DNA of 35,020 bases from an uncultured Spirochaetales bacterium. GTDB taxonomy: Bacteria > Spirochaetota > Spirochaetia > Sphaerochaetales > Sphaerochaetaceae. The stretch spans positions 1 to 35,020 of the forward strand of contig CAKQRI010000018.1 in assembly GCA_934271365.1 (NCBI GenBank), read 5' to 3'. Positions 8,404 through 17,130 of the stretch are shown here, piece after piece (the first letter of the stretch is position 1; each line of letters opens with the position of its first letter). The notes under the pieces were generated by a model, which searched no databases, was not told the origin of the DNA, and saw nothing but the letters and a program-made list of their open reading frames with translations. Made by a program: the position numbers and the translations under genes.

Positions 8404-8421
8404 TATAAAGAGAATTCTCCA

Positions 8422-9141
8422 TTATACACGCTCAAACCAAAGCTCATTTATAGTATATTCCTTCTCCATACCCTTCTGCTCAAATTTTGTAACAGGACGC
8501 CAGGTAACAGGAGGCGCAAATGAATAGAACGGATTAGTCAATAAAGGCTCTCTTCTCTCTATCTCTAGCACTTCTTCTGCATATTCCTCCCAGTCAGTTA
8601 CCATATAGATATAACCACCTTTTCTGAGTTTTGTTGCTAATAGATGTAGGAATTCGGGATTCATAAGCCTTCTCTTATGATGTTTTTTCTTAGGCCACGG
8701 ATCAGGAAAGAAAACATGGAAGCCATCTACAGATCCATCTGCAATCATATTCTCAAGGACATCAACAGCATTGAATCTCATAATCCTTACATTATCAATA
8801 TTATTATCACCAAGATTCTTCAGCAGCTTTATGTATCCCTGAAGATACACTTCAAGACCAAGATAATTATTTTCCCCCTTGATCAGCGCCATCTTTGCCG
8901 TTGTATCGCCCATACCGAATCCTATTTCGATTATCAGAGGCTTGTTATTTCCAAAGACCTTTTCCTTGTCAAAAGGCTCTCCTGTATAGAAAAGGCCATA
9001 TTTATCAAAGTAGTTTCTTACGACTTCCCTATCCTTCTCCTCTAGTGTGTTGTTTCTGAGAACATAGCTTTTAATCTGTCTTTCCTTACCTTCTCTGACT
9101 TCTATCTTGCCAAGCCTTTCGAAGAGTTCCTTCTCATCCAT
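8422..9141 (-). CDS. trmB: tRNA (guanine-N7-)-methyltransferase
   Basis: A 239-residue SAM-dependent methyltransferase that makes m7G46 in the tRNA variable loop. The SAM site is EIGFGMGD; the family signatures FFPDPWPKKKHHKRRLM and MVTDWEEYAEE are intact; the C-terminus TKFEQKGMEKEYTINELWFE is typical of TrmB. The ATG (9141-9139) shares its first base with the mfd stop codon (TAATG), and an SD AAGGAG sits inside the end of mfd, so the two are translationally coupled. Length matches the family. Confidence 0.95.
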   Translation of the reverse strand: MDEKELFERLGKIEVREGKERQIKSYVLRNNTLEEKDREVVRNYFDKYGLFYTGEPFDKEKVFGNNKPLIIEIGFGMGDTTAKMALIKGENNYLGLEVYLQGYIKLLKNLGDNNIDNVRIMRFNAVDVLENMIADGSVDGFHVFFPDPWPKKKHHKRRLMNPEFLHLLATKLRKGGYIYMVTDWEEYAEEVLEIERREPLLTNPFYSFAPPVTWRPVTKFEQKGMEKEYTINELWFERV

Positions 9142-12100
9142 TAAATCAATCTCCTTAGCTGCTCCAGGATAAAAAGAGCCTTATCCTTAAGGGAAACAGC
9201 ACTGGTTTCCATTTCTAAATATGACATGCGTCTTGGGTCTAATCTTACTTTACCTGCCGATAATGATACAAGCCGTACAACCTTATCTGGATTAATATCT
9301 GATATTCTGCTGAATTCAAGCTGAACAACGCCTCTCACTTCCTTCAAATGGAATATTGAAAGCTTCCTGCATATTATCTTAATCTCTGCAATACAGAAAA
9401 GATTGTCAACTTCTTCAGGAATTATTCCAAAACGGTTCTCAACCTCTCGCTGAAGCCCTTCTAGCTCATTCTCTGTCGAAACACTTGAAATCTTCTTATA
9501 AAGCTCAAATTTAAGCGTTGGATCAGTAACATAAGAGTCAGGAATGAATCCTGTATAATCCAGCTCTAGAAGCACCTCTCTCTTATCCTTCTTCTTATCT
9601 GAAGAAAGCTTATCGATTTCCTCTTCAAGGAGCTTCATATACATGTCAAGACCTACTGCCTCAAGCTCTCCTGACTGCTCTCTTCCAAGTATATTGCCAG
9701 CACCTCTGATCTCCATATCCTTCATTGCAACTTTGAAGCCAGCACCTAGGCCTGTATTCTCACTGAGAACACGAAGACGCTTTATAGCATCATCATTAAG
9801 AGATGCCTTATCTGGATATAGAAGATAGCAATATGCTTTCTTATCAGACCTCCCGACTCTGCCTCTAAGCTGATAAAGCTGCGCTAGCCCAAGCCTCTCA
9901 GCTCTATCGATTATTATCGTATTGACATTAGGAATATCTATTCCATTTTCAATAATCGTTGTTGAAACAAGTACCTGTACACCTTCAAAGATGAATCTGT
10001 GCATCTTATCTTCAAGCTCTTCTGCATTCATCTGACCATGTGCTGCTTCAATTATCGCACTAGGAATCTCCCTTCGCAGCATCATTGCTATATCTTCCAG
10101 ATCATCAATTCTATTGTGAAGATAGAAAACCTGACCGCCTCTATCAAGCTCCCTTTTTATTGCATTCACAACAAGAGGCAATGAAAATTCCTCAATATTC
10201 GTCTCTATTGGCTGTCTTTCCCTTGGTGCTGTTGTCAGAAGAGACATGTCACGTACTTTCAGAAGAGACATATAAAGCGTTCTTGGTATCGGTGTTGCAG
10301 ATAGAGTCAGGCAGTCTATATTGGTTTTCAGCTGCTTTATCTTCTCTTTATCCTTCACACCAAAACGCTGCTCCTCATCAATGATAAGCAAGCCAAGATC
10401 CTTGAATTTCATATTTTTTCCGAGTATGCGATGTGTACCGAATAAGACATCTATTGTTCCATCTTCGATTCCCTTAAGATTTTCCCTGACCTTAGAAGAG
10501 GATACAAAGCGTGTTATTATGCCAGCCTTTACAGGAAACATTCCCAATCGTGATTTGAAATTCTCATAGTGCTGTTCTGCAAGAATCACTGTTGGAGCTA
10601 GAAAAGCAACCTGCTTTCCTGACATAACAGCCTTGAAAGCAGCTCGGAAGGCAATCTCGGTCTTGCCATAGCCTACATCACCACAGACAAGGCGATCCAT
10701 TACCCTATCACTCTCCATATCCCTTTTTATCTCATCTATGCATTTAAGCTGATCAGGAGTTTCAGAGAAATGGAAAGATGCTTCAAACTGGATCTGCCAA
10801 TCATTGTCCTTTGAGAATGGATACCCATGTATCATCTGGCGTTCGGCATAAAGCTTAACAAGAGATGCAGCAAGCTCTTCTGCATTCTTTATTGCCTTCT
10901 CCTTCTTCTTTGTCCAAGAAGAGGAACCTATTGCATCAAGTTTAGGTATGCGTCCGTCGTTTCCAATGTATTTCTGGACAAGGTTTGCCTGTTCTATAGG
11001 AACATACAGAAACTCATCTTTTGAATATCGTATTTTTATGTAGTCACGTTCGGTACGGCTAGTCTTTACTCTTTCTATCTTTACAAACTGTCCAATACCA
11101 TAATTAACATGAACAACATAGTCTCCCTCTTTAAGCTCAACGAAGCTATCAAGAGGAGAAGAGACTGTTTCAAGCTGCATCCTAGCCATCTTCTTATGAC
11201 GACCGAAAATCTCCTGGTCCAGAACAACAAGCAGATTCTCACTTTCAATCTGAAAGCCTGAAGACATGTCTCTTATCTCAATCTTTACAGGATAATCACG
11301 GAGAACGCTCTCTAAGCGTTCCTTCTGAACAGGAGATTGTGCGATTACAAAAACAGACCAGCCAGCATTGAAAAGCGCAGATATATCATCTTTGAAGTAT
11401 GTTACATTTCCAAAATATGACCTTGAAGCTGTCACAGAAAAATGATACCGCTCAGGAGATGCAATATCATAGAAAAAGAAGCCTCTACATAATTCAGAAG
11501 AGAATTTTTTCCATGGAAAAAGAAGCTTATCAGGAAGAGGTGCTCCTGCATTCTCCCTATAGGCCTCCTTATAAAGACTTCTGCTTTCAATCTCTATACT
11601 GGCCCAAGATGTCTCTAGCCTTTCCATTCCAGAAAGCACAAAGTAATCATCGGGTCTCAGATATTCAGAGATTGAAGCCATTGAAACTGATTTATCACTC
11701 CCGGGTGAAAGCAACGGTATTCTTATCTTATCTATAGACCTTGTAGTTTTCTGACTCAGAAAATCATAGTATGAGATCTTCGCAATATCATCCCATTCTG
11801 CATATATTCTCACTGGATGCTCTGATGAAAAGGGGAAGATGTCCATTACCTCTCCACGCAGCGAGAAAGTACCTTCTTCTGAACAGTTATTCGGAACTCT
11901 GACATAACCAGCTTCTCCGAGCTTCTCAGAAAATGAAGCAATATCAAAAGAATCACCTTTTTTTATTACTAGAGTATTATCATTAAGTGCAACGCGGCTA
12001 AGAAAAGGAAAGACAAATGACCTAAGAGATATAATCACTATTCCTCTCTTCATCTCATCTATCTGCTCTAGTGCTACTTTCCTTTCATATTCGCCCTTTG

Positions 12101-12383
12101 TTGAAGCATATGGAGAATATAGGAGCTTTCCATCACTTGGAAGATATACAACAGGCCTATCGGAAACATCAGAGAGGTCCTCTTTCATACTTCTTGCACT
12201 TTCCTCTGTAGGAACAATAACGAAAAGACGCCCCGCCCTTTTATCACTCATCAAAAGAGATGCTCTGGAAAGCGGATAGAAATCAAGGCCATCAGCCTCA
12301 TATATAGCATCTGGATTTTTCGTATAAGCTTTGTATATAGGGCTTTTTCTGATATACTCAGCAATTATGTTCTCTAAAGGCAT
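9141..12383 (-). CDS. mfd: Transcription-repair coupling factor Mfd
   Basis: A 1080-residue SF2 DNA translocase that removes stalled RNA polymerase from lesions and recruits UvrA. Order of domains: UvrB-like N-terminal modules; CarD-like RNA-polymerase interaction domain beginning LKEGDYVVHVNYGIGQFVKI; RecG-like motor with Walker A GDVGYGKTE, DEEQRFGVK, and TLSATPIPRTLYMSLL; second RecA lobe with TTIIENGIDIPNVNT and QLRGRVGRS; C-terminal TRCF domain. The longest frame starts at 12452, but its first 23 residues overlap a good promoter (12399-12427) and the divergent gene, so Met 12383 (MPLENIIAEY) is the likely start. It has no SD; the predicted leader is only about 9 nt. It is cotranscribed with trmB. 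Confidence 0.95.
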   Translation of the reverse strand: MPLENIIAEYIRKSPIYKAYTKNPDAIYEADGLDFYPLSRASLLMSDKRAGRLFVIVPTEESARSMKEDLSDVSDRPVVYLPSDGKLLYSPYASTKGEYERKVALEQIDEMKRGIVIISLRSFVFPFLSRVALNDNTLVIKKGDSFDIASFSEKLGEAGYVRVPNNCSEEGTFSLRGEVMDIFPFSSEHPVRIYAEWDDIAKISYYDFLSQKTTRSIDKIRIPLLSPGSDKSVSMASISEYLRPDDYFVLSGMERLETSWASIEIESRSLYKEAYRENAGAPLPDKLLFPWKKFSSELCRGFFFYDIASPERYHFSVTASRSYFGNVTYFKDDISALFNAGWSVFVIAQSPVQKERLESVLRDYPVKIEIRDMSSGFQIESENLLVVLDQEIFGRHKKMARMQLETVSSPLDSFVELKEGDYVVHVNYGIGQFVKIERVKTSRTERDYIKIRYSKDEFLYVPIEQANLVQKYIGNDGRIPKLDAIGSSSWTKKKEKAIKNAEELAASLVKLYAERQMIHGYPFSKDNDWQIQFEASFHFSETPDQLKCIDEIKRDMESDRVMDRLVCGDVGYGKTEIAFRAAFKAVMSGKQVAFLAPTVILAEQHYENFKSRLGMFPVKAGIITRFVSSSKVRENLKGIEDGTIDVLFGTHRILGKNMKFKDLGLLIIDEEQRFGVKDKEKIKQLKTNIDCLTLSATPIPRTLYMSLLKVRDMSLLTTAPRERQPIETNIEEFSLPLVVNAIKRELDRGGQVFYLHNRIDDLEDIAMMLRREIPSAIIEAAHGQMNAEELEDKMHRFIFEGVQVLVSTTIIENGIDIPNVNTIIIDRAERLGLAQLYQLRGRVGRSDKKAYCYLLYPDKASLNDDAIKRLRVLSENTGLGAGFKVAMKDMEIRGAGNILGREQSGELEAVGLDMYMKLLEEEIDKLSSDKKKDKREVLLELDYTGFIPDSYVTDPTLKFELYKKISSVSTENELEGLQREVENRFGIIPEEVDNLFCIAEIKIICRKLSIFHLKEVRGVVQLEFSRISDINPDKVVRLVSLSAGKVRLDPRRMSYLEMETSAVSLKDKALFILEQLRRLI

Positions 12384-12398
12384 ATAACTAACAGAGCG

Positions 12399-12427
12399 AC
12401 TATACATAAATTCGAGGAAAAAGACAA
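12399..12427 (-). promoter_or_regulatory. mfd-trmB promoter
   Basis: On the minus strand TTGTCT (12427-12422), 17-nt spacer, TATAGT (12404-12399). The predicted start near 12392 lies inside the longer reading of mfd, which is why the internal Met at 12383 is chosen. The -35 box touches the ATG of the divergent gene at 12427. Confidence 0.6.
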
Positions 12428-13248
12428 TGCAGGAAACGCTTGATAAAAGCAAACTCGATCAGCTATATGAAGAAATTGTAAAATCAGGTAGATGGGCAGA
12501 GGAGATGCAGGGTAAAGTCAGCAGGCAATATAAAGCTGATGGATCTGTTCTCACAGAAGTCGACCTTGCAATAAGCCATAGGATAATAAACAGAATCGAA
12601 TCTCTTTTTCCTGAATGCGGAATAATAAGTGAAGAAGAGACAACGGAATACAAAAAGGATGCACTATTCACATTCGTTCTAGATCCGATTGATGGCACTG
12701 ATGTCTACTCGCTTGGACTTCCTTCTTTTGCTGTTGCTCTTGGAATTATAGATCGATATAGAAAGCCTATAGGAGCATTCATATCTGCTCCACGATTCGG
12801 AATTGCTGAACATGCACTCAATCTCAGGCTTGATCCATATGATGAAATGAAAATAAATGGGAAATACTTTGAATTCCATGGTGATAAAGATCATATAAAG
12901 CAGATTACAATGGGATCAAAATGCCAGAGAGAACTAGATTTTACTGAATTTACAGGAAAAGCCAGAACTTTCGGAAGCACCATAATACATCTGATTCTGC
13001 CTATTCTCGTCCCTGATATCCAGGCAAGCTGCAACCAGCCATGCTTTATATGGGATATTGCAAGTGCTCATGCAGTTCTTTTAAAGTATGGCATGGATAT
13101 ATCCTATGCTGATGGTCAAGAGATTATATATGATGATGATTTTGTCAGAAACAAAAAACCGCTTAAAGGGATATTCTATGCAGGAACTCTTAATGCAAGA
13201 AAGGAACTTGCACAATCTCTGCCTCTTTTAAAAAAGGATAAGTGCTAA
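12427..13248 (+). CDS. Inositol-monophosphatase-family sugar/nucleotide phosphatase
   Basis: A 273-residue member of the Mg2+/Li+-dependent phosphatase family (IMPase, CysQ, archaeal FBPase). The metal-binding and catalytic residues are visible: EEE at 69-71, DPIDGTD at 86-92, and WDIASAHA at 209-216 with the third metal ligand Asp210. The segment after DPIDGTD reads VYSLGLPSFAVALG instead of the common TxNFxxGxPxFAVSI, and residues 125-160 are divergent, so the substrate (inositol phosphate, fructose bisphosphate, PAP) cannot be named. SD GAGG lies 9 nt before the ATG. The last 19 codons overlap the end of the opposing NTPase gene. Confidence 0.85.
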   Translation: MQETLDKSKLDQLYEEIVKSGRWAEEMQGKVSRQYKADGSVLTEVDLAISHRIINRIESLFPECGIISEEETTEYKKDALFTFVLDPIDGTDVYSLGLPSFAVALGIIDRYRKPIGAFISAPRFGIAEHALNLRLDPYDEMKINGKYFEFHGDKDHIKQITMGSKCQRELDFTEFTGKARTFGSTIIHLILPILVPDIQASCNQPCFIWDIASAHAVLLKYGMDISYADGQEIIYDDDFVRNKKPLKGIFYAGTLNARKELAQSLPLLKKDKC

Positions 13249-13648
13249 GCACATCAGGTAAATTAGATGTCCTGATAGTTACCACAATAGAAGCATCTAC
13301 CTTATCTGCATAAGTGAGAATAGGAGAAAATCCCCGCTTCTCACACTCAAGCATGCCTATTTCATCAAGATATAGAACCGAGTTACCCAGTTTGCGATGC
13401 TGAATATATGAAAAGGCATCTATGAAGGCATTTTCATTTACATACCATTTCCTAAAGCGATCCTGAGATATAGGATACAGAGATAGCAGAATATCCCTAC
13501 TTCCTTCTCTTATATTCACAAGAGAATAAGATGAGGAATTCTTTTCTGTAAAGAAGCCAACTGCATTACAATCTGTTGAGATTAGACCTTTTATGTATGT
13601 TGTCTTACCGCAGTTCTTATCGGCGATTATTATCTTAGATTTCCTCAT
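13190..13648 (-). CDS. THEP1-type P-loop NTPase
   Basis: A 152-residue protein with a Walker A of the form A-x4-GKT (ADKNCGKT, residues 9-16), a VGFFTEK segment (30-36) and a Walker B/DEIG box LYLDEIGMLE at about 92-101. That combination is characteristic of the THEP1 nucleoside-triphosphatase family, small ATP/GTPases of unclear cellular role. The family's usual first Gly of the P-loop is Ala here. It overlaps the upstream ACT-domain gene by 14 nt (start inside its last codons), so the pair is an operon and probably coupled. Its 3' end overlaps the convergent phosphatase by 59 nt. Function beyond NTP hydrolysis is unknown. Confidence 0.75.
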   Translation of the reverse strand: MRKSKIIIADKNCGKTTYIKGLISTDCNAVGFFTEKNSSSYSLVNIREGSRDILLSLYPISQDRFRKWYVNENAFIDAFSYIQHRKLGNSVLYLDEIGMLECEKRGFSPILTYADKVDASIVVTIRTSNLPDVLSTYPFLKEAEIVQVPFLH

Positions 13649-14300
13649 TCAGGAATGTCTGAAGAGATGCATACGCCTGCATGCTATCTTCTCTCTTTAT
13701 CACAAATGTAAGCACGTTCATCGTAGATACGACTTCGATGACATTGATATTCTCCCATGCAAGCTTTCTCACTGCAAGGTACATAACGCCTGGAGTCTGA
13801 AGGAAATTACCATCCTGAAATACAATAGTAAGAGCCACAAGGTCCTTCATTCTCTGCACAATAGTCTCTTTTTTAAGAAGATCATCAACAATGCCACGAT
13901 ATTTCTCAGAAACAGAAAGCGAGATTTCATGAGAACCTAAAGTAACATTAAGAAAATCCCCCTTTTCAAGATTGACTTTATCATATAGCTCTGGAAGCTT
14001 ATTTATAAAAGCATCATTACGCATGAAGTTAACATCATAGATATTTGTCTTCATGCTGATATCATACTGAATCTTACCATGCTCTTTCACATTCTTGTTC
14101 TTCTTCAGTTCTTCTGCATACCGCCTTTCAGCCATCACTATTGCACTTGTCTTAACTTTCTGGCCATACATGGCCTCGACCTTTGGAGCAATGAACTCAG
14201 CAAGATTTGAAAACGAGATTATATCAAGTGCAAGCATCTCTGAAATAAATGGATTTGCATTTATAATGGTCTTAACGCAGCTTGAAACTGATCCTGTCAT
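13635..14300 (-). CDS. ACT-domain protein, putative amino-acid-responsive regulator
   Basis: A 221-residue soluble protein. The C-terminal 70 residues form an aspartokinase-like ACT module (LQTPGVMYLAVRKLAWENIN, then VIEVVSTMNVLTFVI). The N-terminal 60 residues are helical (EMLALDIISFSNLAEFIAPKVE ... KTSAIVMAERR in two pieces) and look like a small helical, perhaps DNA- or protein-binding, module; no kinase domain is present. Similar ACT-containing proteins of unknown function occur in archaea and spirochaetes. A GTG at 14306 is in frame, but the SD GAGG sits 5 nt before ATG 14300, so ATG is chosen. First gene of an operon with the THEP1-like NTPase. Confidence 0.7.
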   Translation of the reverse strand: MTGSVSSCVKTIINANPFISEMLALDIISFSNLAEFIAPKVEAMYGQKVKTSAIVMAERRYAEELKKNKNVKEHGKIQYDISMKTNIYDVNFMRNDAFINKLPELYDKVNLEKGDFLNVTLGSHEISLSVSEKYRGIVDDLLKKETIVQRMKDLVALTIVFQDGNFLQTPGVMYLAVRKLAWENINVIEVVSTMNVLTFVIKREDSMQAYASLQTFLNEEI

Positions 14301-14318
14301 AGTCACCTCTCAGTTACA

Positions 14319-14347
14319 ATAATAACATAATGTCTCAGAACAAACAA
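14319..14347 (-). promoter_or_regulatory. Promoter of the ACT-domain/NTPase operon
   Basis: On the minus strand TTGTTT (14347-14342), 17-nt spacer, TATTAT (14324-14319), followed by an SD GAGG and ATG 14300. Confidence 0.55.
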
Positions 14348-14408
14348 CTTCGTTCTTTGTCTGTATTTTTTCTTCACTTATTCAGGGCTCTGTGATAATC
14401 TCAGTTCT

Positions 14409-14864
14409 ATGAACTGTCCACGATGCAATCACGATAACGATAAGGTCCTGGAATCCCGATCTAATAAGGAAGGTACTACAATCAGAAGAAGACGGCAGTG
14501 CCAGAACTGTGGATACCGCTTTACAAGTTATGAGAGAATTGAAGAACGGCCTATTATGGTAATAAAAAAGGATGGCCATCATCAGAGTTTTGATATTTCG
14601 AAAGTTGAAAGAGGAATAAGGACCTGCACAGATAAGCTCAACATCGATCAGAAGACGATAGAAAGAATACTTGGGAATATTGAAGACCGTGTTTATGAAA
14701 TTGCGGGGGCAAAAAATACAATAACATCGAGAGAAGTCGGAGAAGAGACACTCAAGCAGCTCTACCCGATTTCTCCTGTTGCATATGTCAGATTTGCGTC
14801 TGTATATAGAGCTTTTGATGATGTTGACCAATTCATAAAAGAAATTGAGTCTTTAAGAAAATAA
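14409..14864 (+). CDS. nrdR: Transcriptional repressor NrdR
   Basis: A 151-residue repressor of ribonucleotide reductase genes. The N-terminal zinc ribbon uses Cys3, Cys6, Cys31 and Cys34 (CPRC ... CQNC), with the RRRR run at 26-29; the ATP-cone follows from about residue 47 (RPIMVIKKDGHHQSFD) and ends near 137. Length and motifs are standard. It has no SD; a GATAAT -10-like box at 14394-14399 would start transcription 2-4 nt before the ATG, suggesting a leaderless message. The stop codon abuts the stop of the convergent dGTPase gene with no spacer. No nrdA/B/D gene and no clear NrdR box was seen in the window. Confidence 0.95.
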   Translation: MNCPRCNHDNDKVLESRSNKEGTTIRRRRQCQNCGYRFTSYERIEERPIMVIKKDGHHQSFDISKVERGIRTCTDKLNIDQKTIERILGNIEDRVYEIAGAKNTITSREVGEETLKQLYPISPVAYVRFASVYRAFDDVDQFIKEIESLRK

Positions 14865-16019
14865 CTATTTACGGACATCAAACCATTTACCTGTAAGAGA
14901 CTGATCAATCTCTTCGTTGAGATGTTCTGGCTTAAGTATTTCATTAGCACAGTCAAGGCAGAAGTTATCTGTCATACCGGCAACATAATCGATAATCATC
15001 CTCTTATCACTACCCTCATGCTCTATATACTTACGCTGCATTCCATTTATATGGTTGTAAAAACCAGCAGCAAGCATATTATGCTCCTGAAGATATCCTT
15101 TCTCATCGAGAGAGAACTCACTATAAAGCTCTTCAAGGTAATCAACAATGAGAGTAATCAGCCTCGTGAAGTATCTTGTGTAGCCATTAAGTATCTCAGA
15201 GCGGTATATATTCTCATAGTTGAATTCAGAAAATGCCTTTACAGCCTCAAAGATATTATCAGAGAACCCTATTCCTTCTGAAGAATCAGCACCTGCAATT
15301 ATATCTGTTACAAGTGTGTTTATTATTTCGCTGTTAGTCCTACCTAGTCTTTTCTCTACAATCTCAGGGAGATCCTTATCTTTCAGTATTCCAAGTCTCC
15401 ATGCATCTTCCCAATCTCGGCCAAGATATGCAATTGAATCAGAGAATCGAACTACAGCTCCTTCATATGTTGAAGGAATAAGACCTTCCCTGCTGGCTAT
15501 TGCTGAAAGATTCTTTATTCCACCAGTTGGCTTCAGACGGCGCTTAAGGCTCTCTCCATTATGAGAGACAATACCATCGCGCACTGCATATGTAAGATTC
15601 AGCCCCCGTCCAGAATCCGCCAAGAAGTCAACAACACGCAGAGAATTGACTTCATGTTCAAATGCCCCTAGGCCACGCTCTATGCTCAGCTTTGATATAA
15701 TGCGTTCTCCGACATGGCCAAAGGGTGTATGACCAAGATCATGGCCAACACCTATTGCCCAAGCAAGCTCTGTATCAAGGCCTAATGGCCGGCAGATTGC
15801 ACTTGCAATACTTGCAACATGAAGGACATGCTCCATGCGGGTGCATATATGATCATTTGACGGAGCAAAGAAAACCTGAGTCTTATGCTTCAGCCGTCTA
15901 AAAGGAGAAGAATGAATAATTGCGGTTGTATCCCGATAATAAGATCCCCTGAAATCCTCCGCTCTTGGTCTGACTCTGGATTTCATGCTATCTGTCTCTG
16001 CCCAGCTGGAAAGTGCCAT
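14865..16019 (-). CDS. dgt: Deoxyguanosinetriphosphate triphosphohydrolase-like protein
   Basis: A 384-residue HD-domain hydrolase that cleaves dNTPs to deoxynucleosides plus triphosphate. Metal ligands are visible as His64 (RMEHVLHVA) and His93-Asp94 in GHDLGHTPFGHVGE; FRRLKHKTQVFF (about 40-51) and FEHEVNSLRVV are also typical of the dGTPase-like type. It belongs to the shorter bacterial dGTPase-like group rather than the 505-residue E. coli Dgt. SD AGGAGAG precedes the ATG. It lies tail to tail with nrdR, so two regulators of dNTP supply are neighbours. Confidence 0.9.
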   Translation of the reverse strand: MALSSWAETDSMKSRVRPRAEDFRGSYYRDTTAIIHSSPFRRLKHKTQVFFAPSNDHICTRMEHVLHVASIASAICRPLGLDTELAWAIGVGHDLGHTPFGHVGERIISKLSIERGLGAFEHEVNSLRVVDFLADSGRGLNLTYAVRDGIVSHNGESLKRRLKPTGGIKNLSAIASREGLIPSTYEGAVVRFSDSIAYLGRDWEDAWRLGILKDKDLPEIVEKRLGRTNSEIINTLVTDIIAGADSSEGIGFSDNIFEAVKAFSEFNYENIYRSEILNGYTRYFTRLITLIVDYLEELYSEFSLDEKGYLQEHNMLAAGFYNHINGMQRKYIEHEGSDKRMIIDYVAGMTDNFCLDCANEILKPEHLNEEIDQSLTGKWFDVRK

Positions 16020-16043
16020 GATATTCTCTCCTATTTCTTTTTA

Positions 16044-16052
16044 TGTTATAAT
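16044..16052 (+). promoter_or_regulatory. Extended -10 promoter of the small membrane protein gene
   Basis: TGTTATAAT, a perfect TGnTATAAT extended -10, 39 nt before the TTG start at 16091; the -35 region is poor. The AT-rich core is nearly palindromic and might also serve the divergent dGTPase gene. Confidence 0.5.
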
Positions 16053-16090
16053 ATATATCAAGAATTTATTCATGCAGAAAGGAGAATAAT

Positions 16091-16546
16091 TTGTTCTCAT
16101 ATATAATACCTGTAGCAGCTCTGCTTCTAACATTTCTTTCGCTTCTTGCATCAATGCGCTTCATATTCTCAAGACAAGGACTATTCTGGCTGCTTCCAGC
16201 CCTTATTTCCATACTGCTATCATATCAGAATCTGAATACTCTGCTTGCAATAAGCGAAGCTGAAGATGGTGTATTCTCCTATACATTGACATCATTTATC
16301 CCTTTCATCCTCGCTTTTTTATGGTATATGATGATAATCACATTCCACTATGCGCTTAAGATTGCAATTCCTGAGAATAAGTTTATCAGTGATAGCAGAA
16401 AGAACAGAAATGAGGCTATCTGGAACGAGAAATACGAAATGAGGGCTAACATGAAAGAGCGCAGAGAAAAAGAAGAATGGAGTCAATATAAAACGGAACG
16501 GCCCTCTGTTCCTAGCTACAGAGAACCAGAGGAGAAAGACCTTTAG
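16091..16546 (+). CDS. Small membrane protein with charged cytoplasmic tail, unknown function
   Basis: A 151-residue protein starting at TTG 16091, supported by the SD AAAGGAG six nt upstream. Three hydrophobic segments (about residues 4-23, 29-46, 66-90) are followed by a hydrophilic tail of about 60 residues rich in Arg, Lys and Glu (MRANMKERREKEEW) and Pro near the end. No enzyme motif is visible and I do not recognise the family. It lies between the dGTPase (divergent) and aroK, 50 nt upstream of the latter, and may be the first gene of that transcript. Confidence 0.65.
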   Translation: MFSYIIPVAALLLTFLSLLASMRFIFSRQGLFWLLPALISILLSYQNLNTLLAISEAEDGVFSYTLTSFIPFILAFLWYMMIITFHYALKIAIPENKFISDSRKNRNEAIWNEKYEMRANMKERREKEEWSQYKTERPSVPSYREPEEKDL

Positions 16547-16596
16547 ACTTTTCGAAAAAAGCCATACATGATAAAATCCTCCTTTAAGGAAAAATC

Positions 16597-17130
16597 ATGA
16601 TACGACTCTTTTTTACAGGAATAAAACATTCAGGAAAGACAACTTTTGCATCACGTACTGCAGCATATTTCGGACTTCCTTTCAAAGATGCTGATGACCT
16701 TGTAAAAGAATGCTGTAGAATAGATAACATAAGAGAATATTACAAAACATACGGCAAAGCTGAATTCATGCGAATTGAATACAGAGCCGTTTCTTCTTAT
16801 ATAGAATCCTCAGAAGATTTTGTCTTATCCTTAGGGGGTGGAGCATCAGATAATGAGAAGCTCTTATCCCTCATTAAAGAAAATGGCAGTATCGTATATC
16901 TTAGAAGAGAAGAAAAAGATATGCTACCTATAATACTAAAGCATGGTGTTCCTGCTTTTCTCGACAGCACTGACATCAGCGGATCATTCCACAGAATATA
17001 TGAAAAAAGAGATAGCATCTATAATTCGGTTTCAGATCTGACAATCAATCTCGGGCCTTACAAAGATAAGGATGAGACTGAAAAATATATAATCAGCAAG
17101 CTTATGGAGGCTGGGTATGGCATCAAATAG
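16597..17130 (+). CDS. aroK: Shikimate kinase
   Basis: A 177-residue P-loop kinase that phosphorylates shikimate at the 3-hydroxyl. Walker A is GIKHSGKTT (8-16); the shikimate-binding Asp lies in KDADDL (about 31-36); FMRIEYRAV supplies the family Arg; LGGGA gives the Walker B-like GGG; the ADP-lid Arg pattern YEKRDSIYNSVSDL is present near residue 135-148. Homology to AroK is clear although overall divergent. SD AAGGA precedes the ATG. It overlaps aroC by 14 nt. Confidence 0.88.
   Translation: MIRLFFTGIKHSGKTTFASRTAAYFGLPFKDADDLVKECCRIDNIREYYKTYGKAEFMRIEYRAVSSYIESSEDFVLSLGGGASDNEKLLSLIKENGSIVYLRREEKDMLPIILKHGVPAFLDSTDISGSFHRIYEKRDSIYNSVSDLTINLGPYKDKDETEKYIISKLMEAGYGIK

Noticed and set aside
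8677..9045. 122-codon open frame on the plus strand
   Set aside because: It is antisense to trmB, has no SD or recognisable domain, and trmB is certain.
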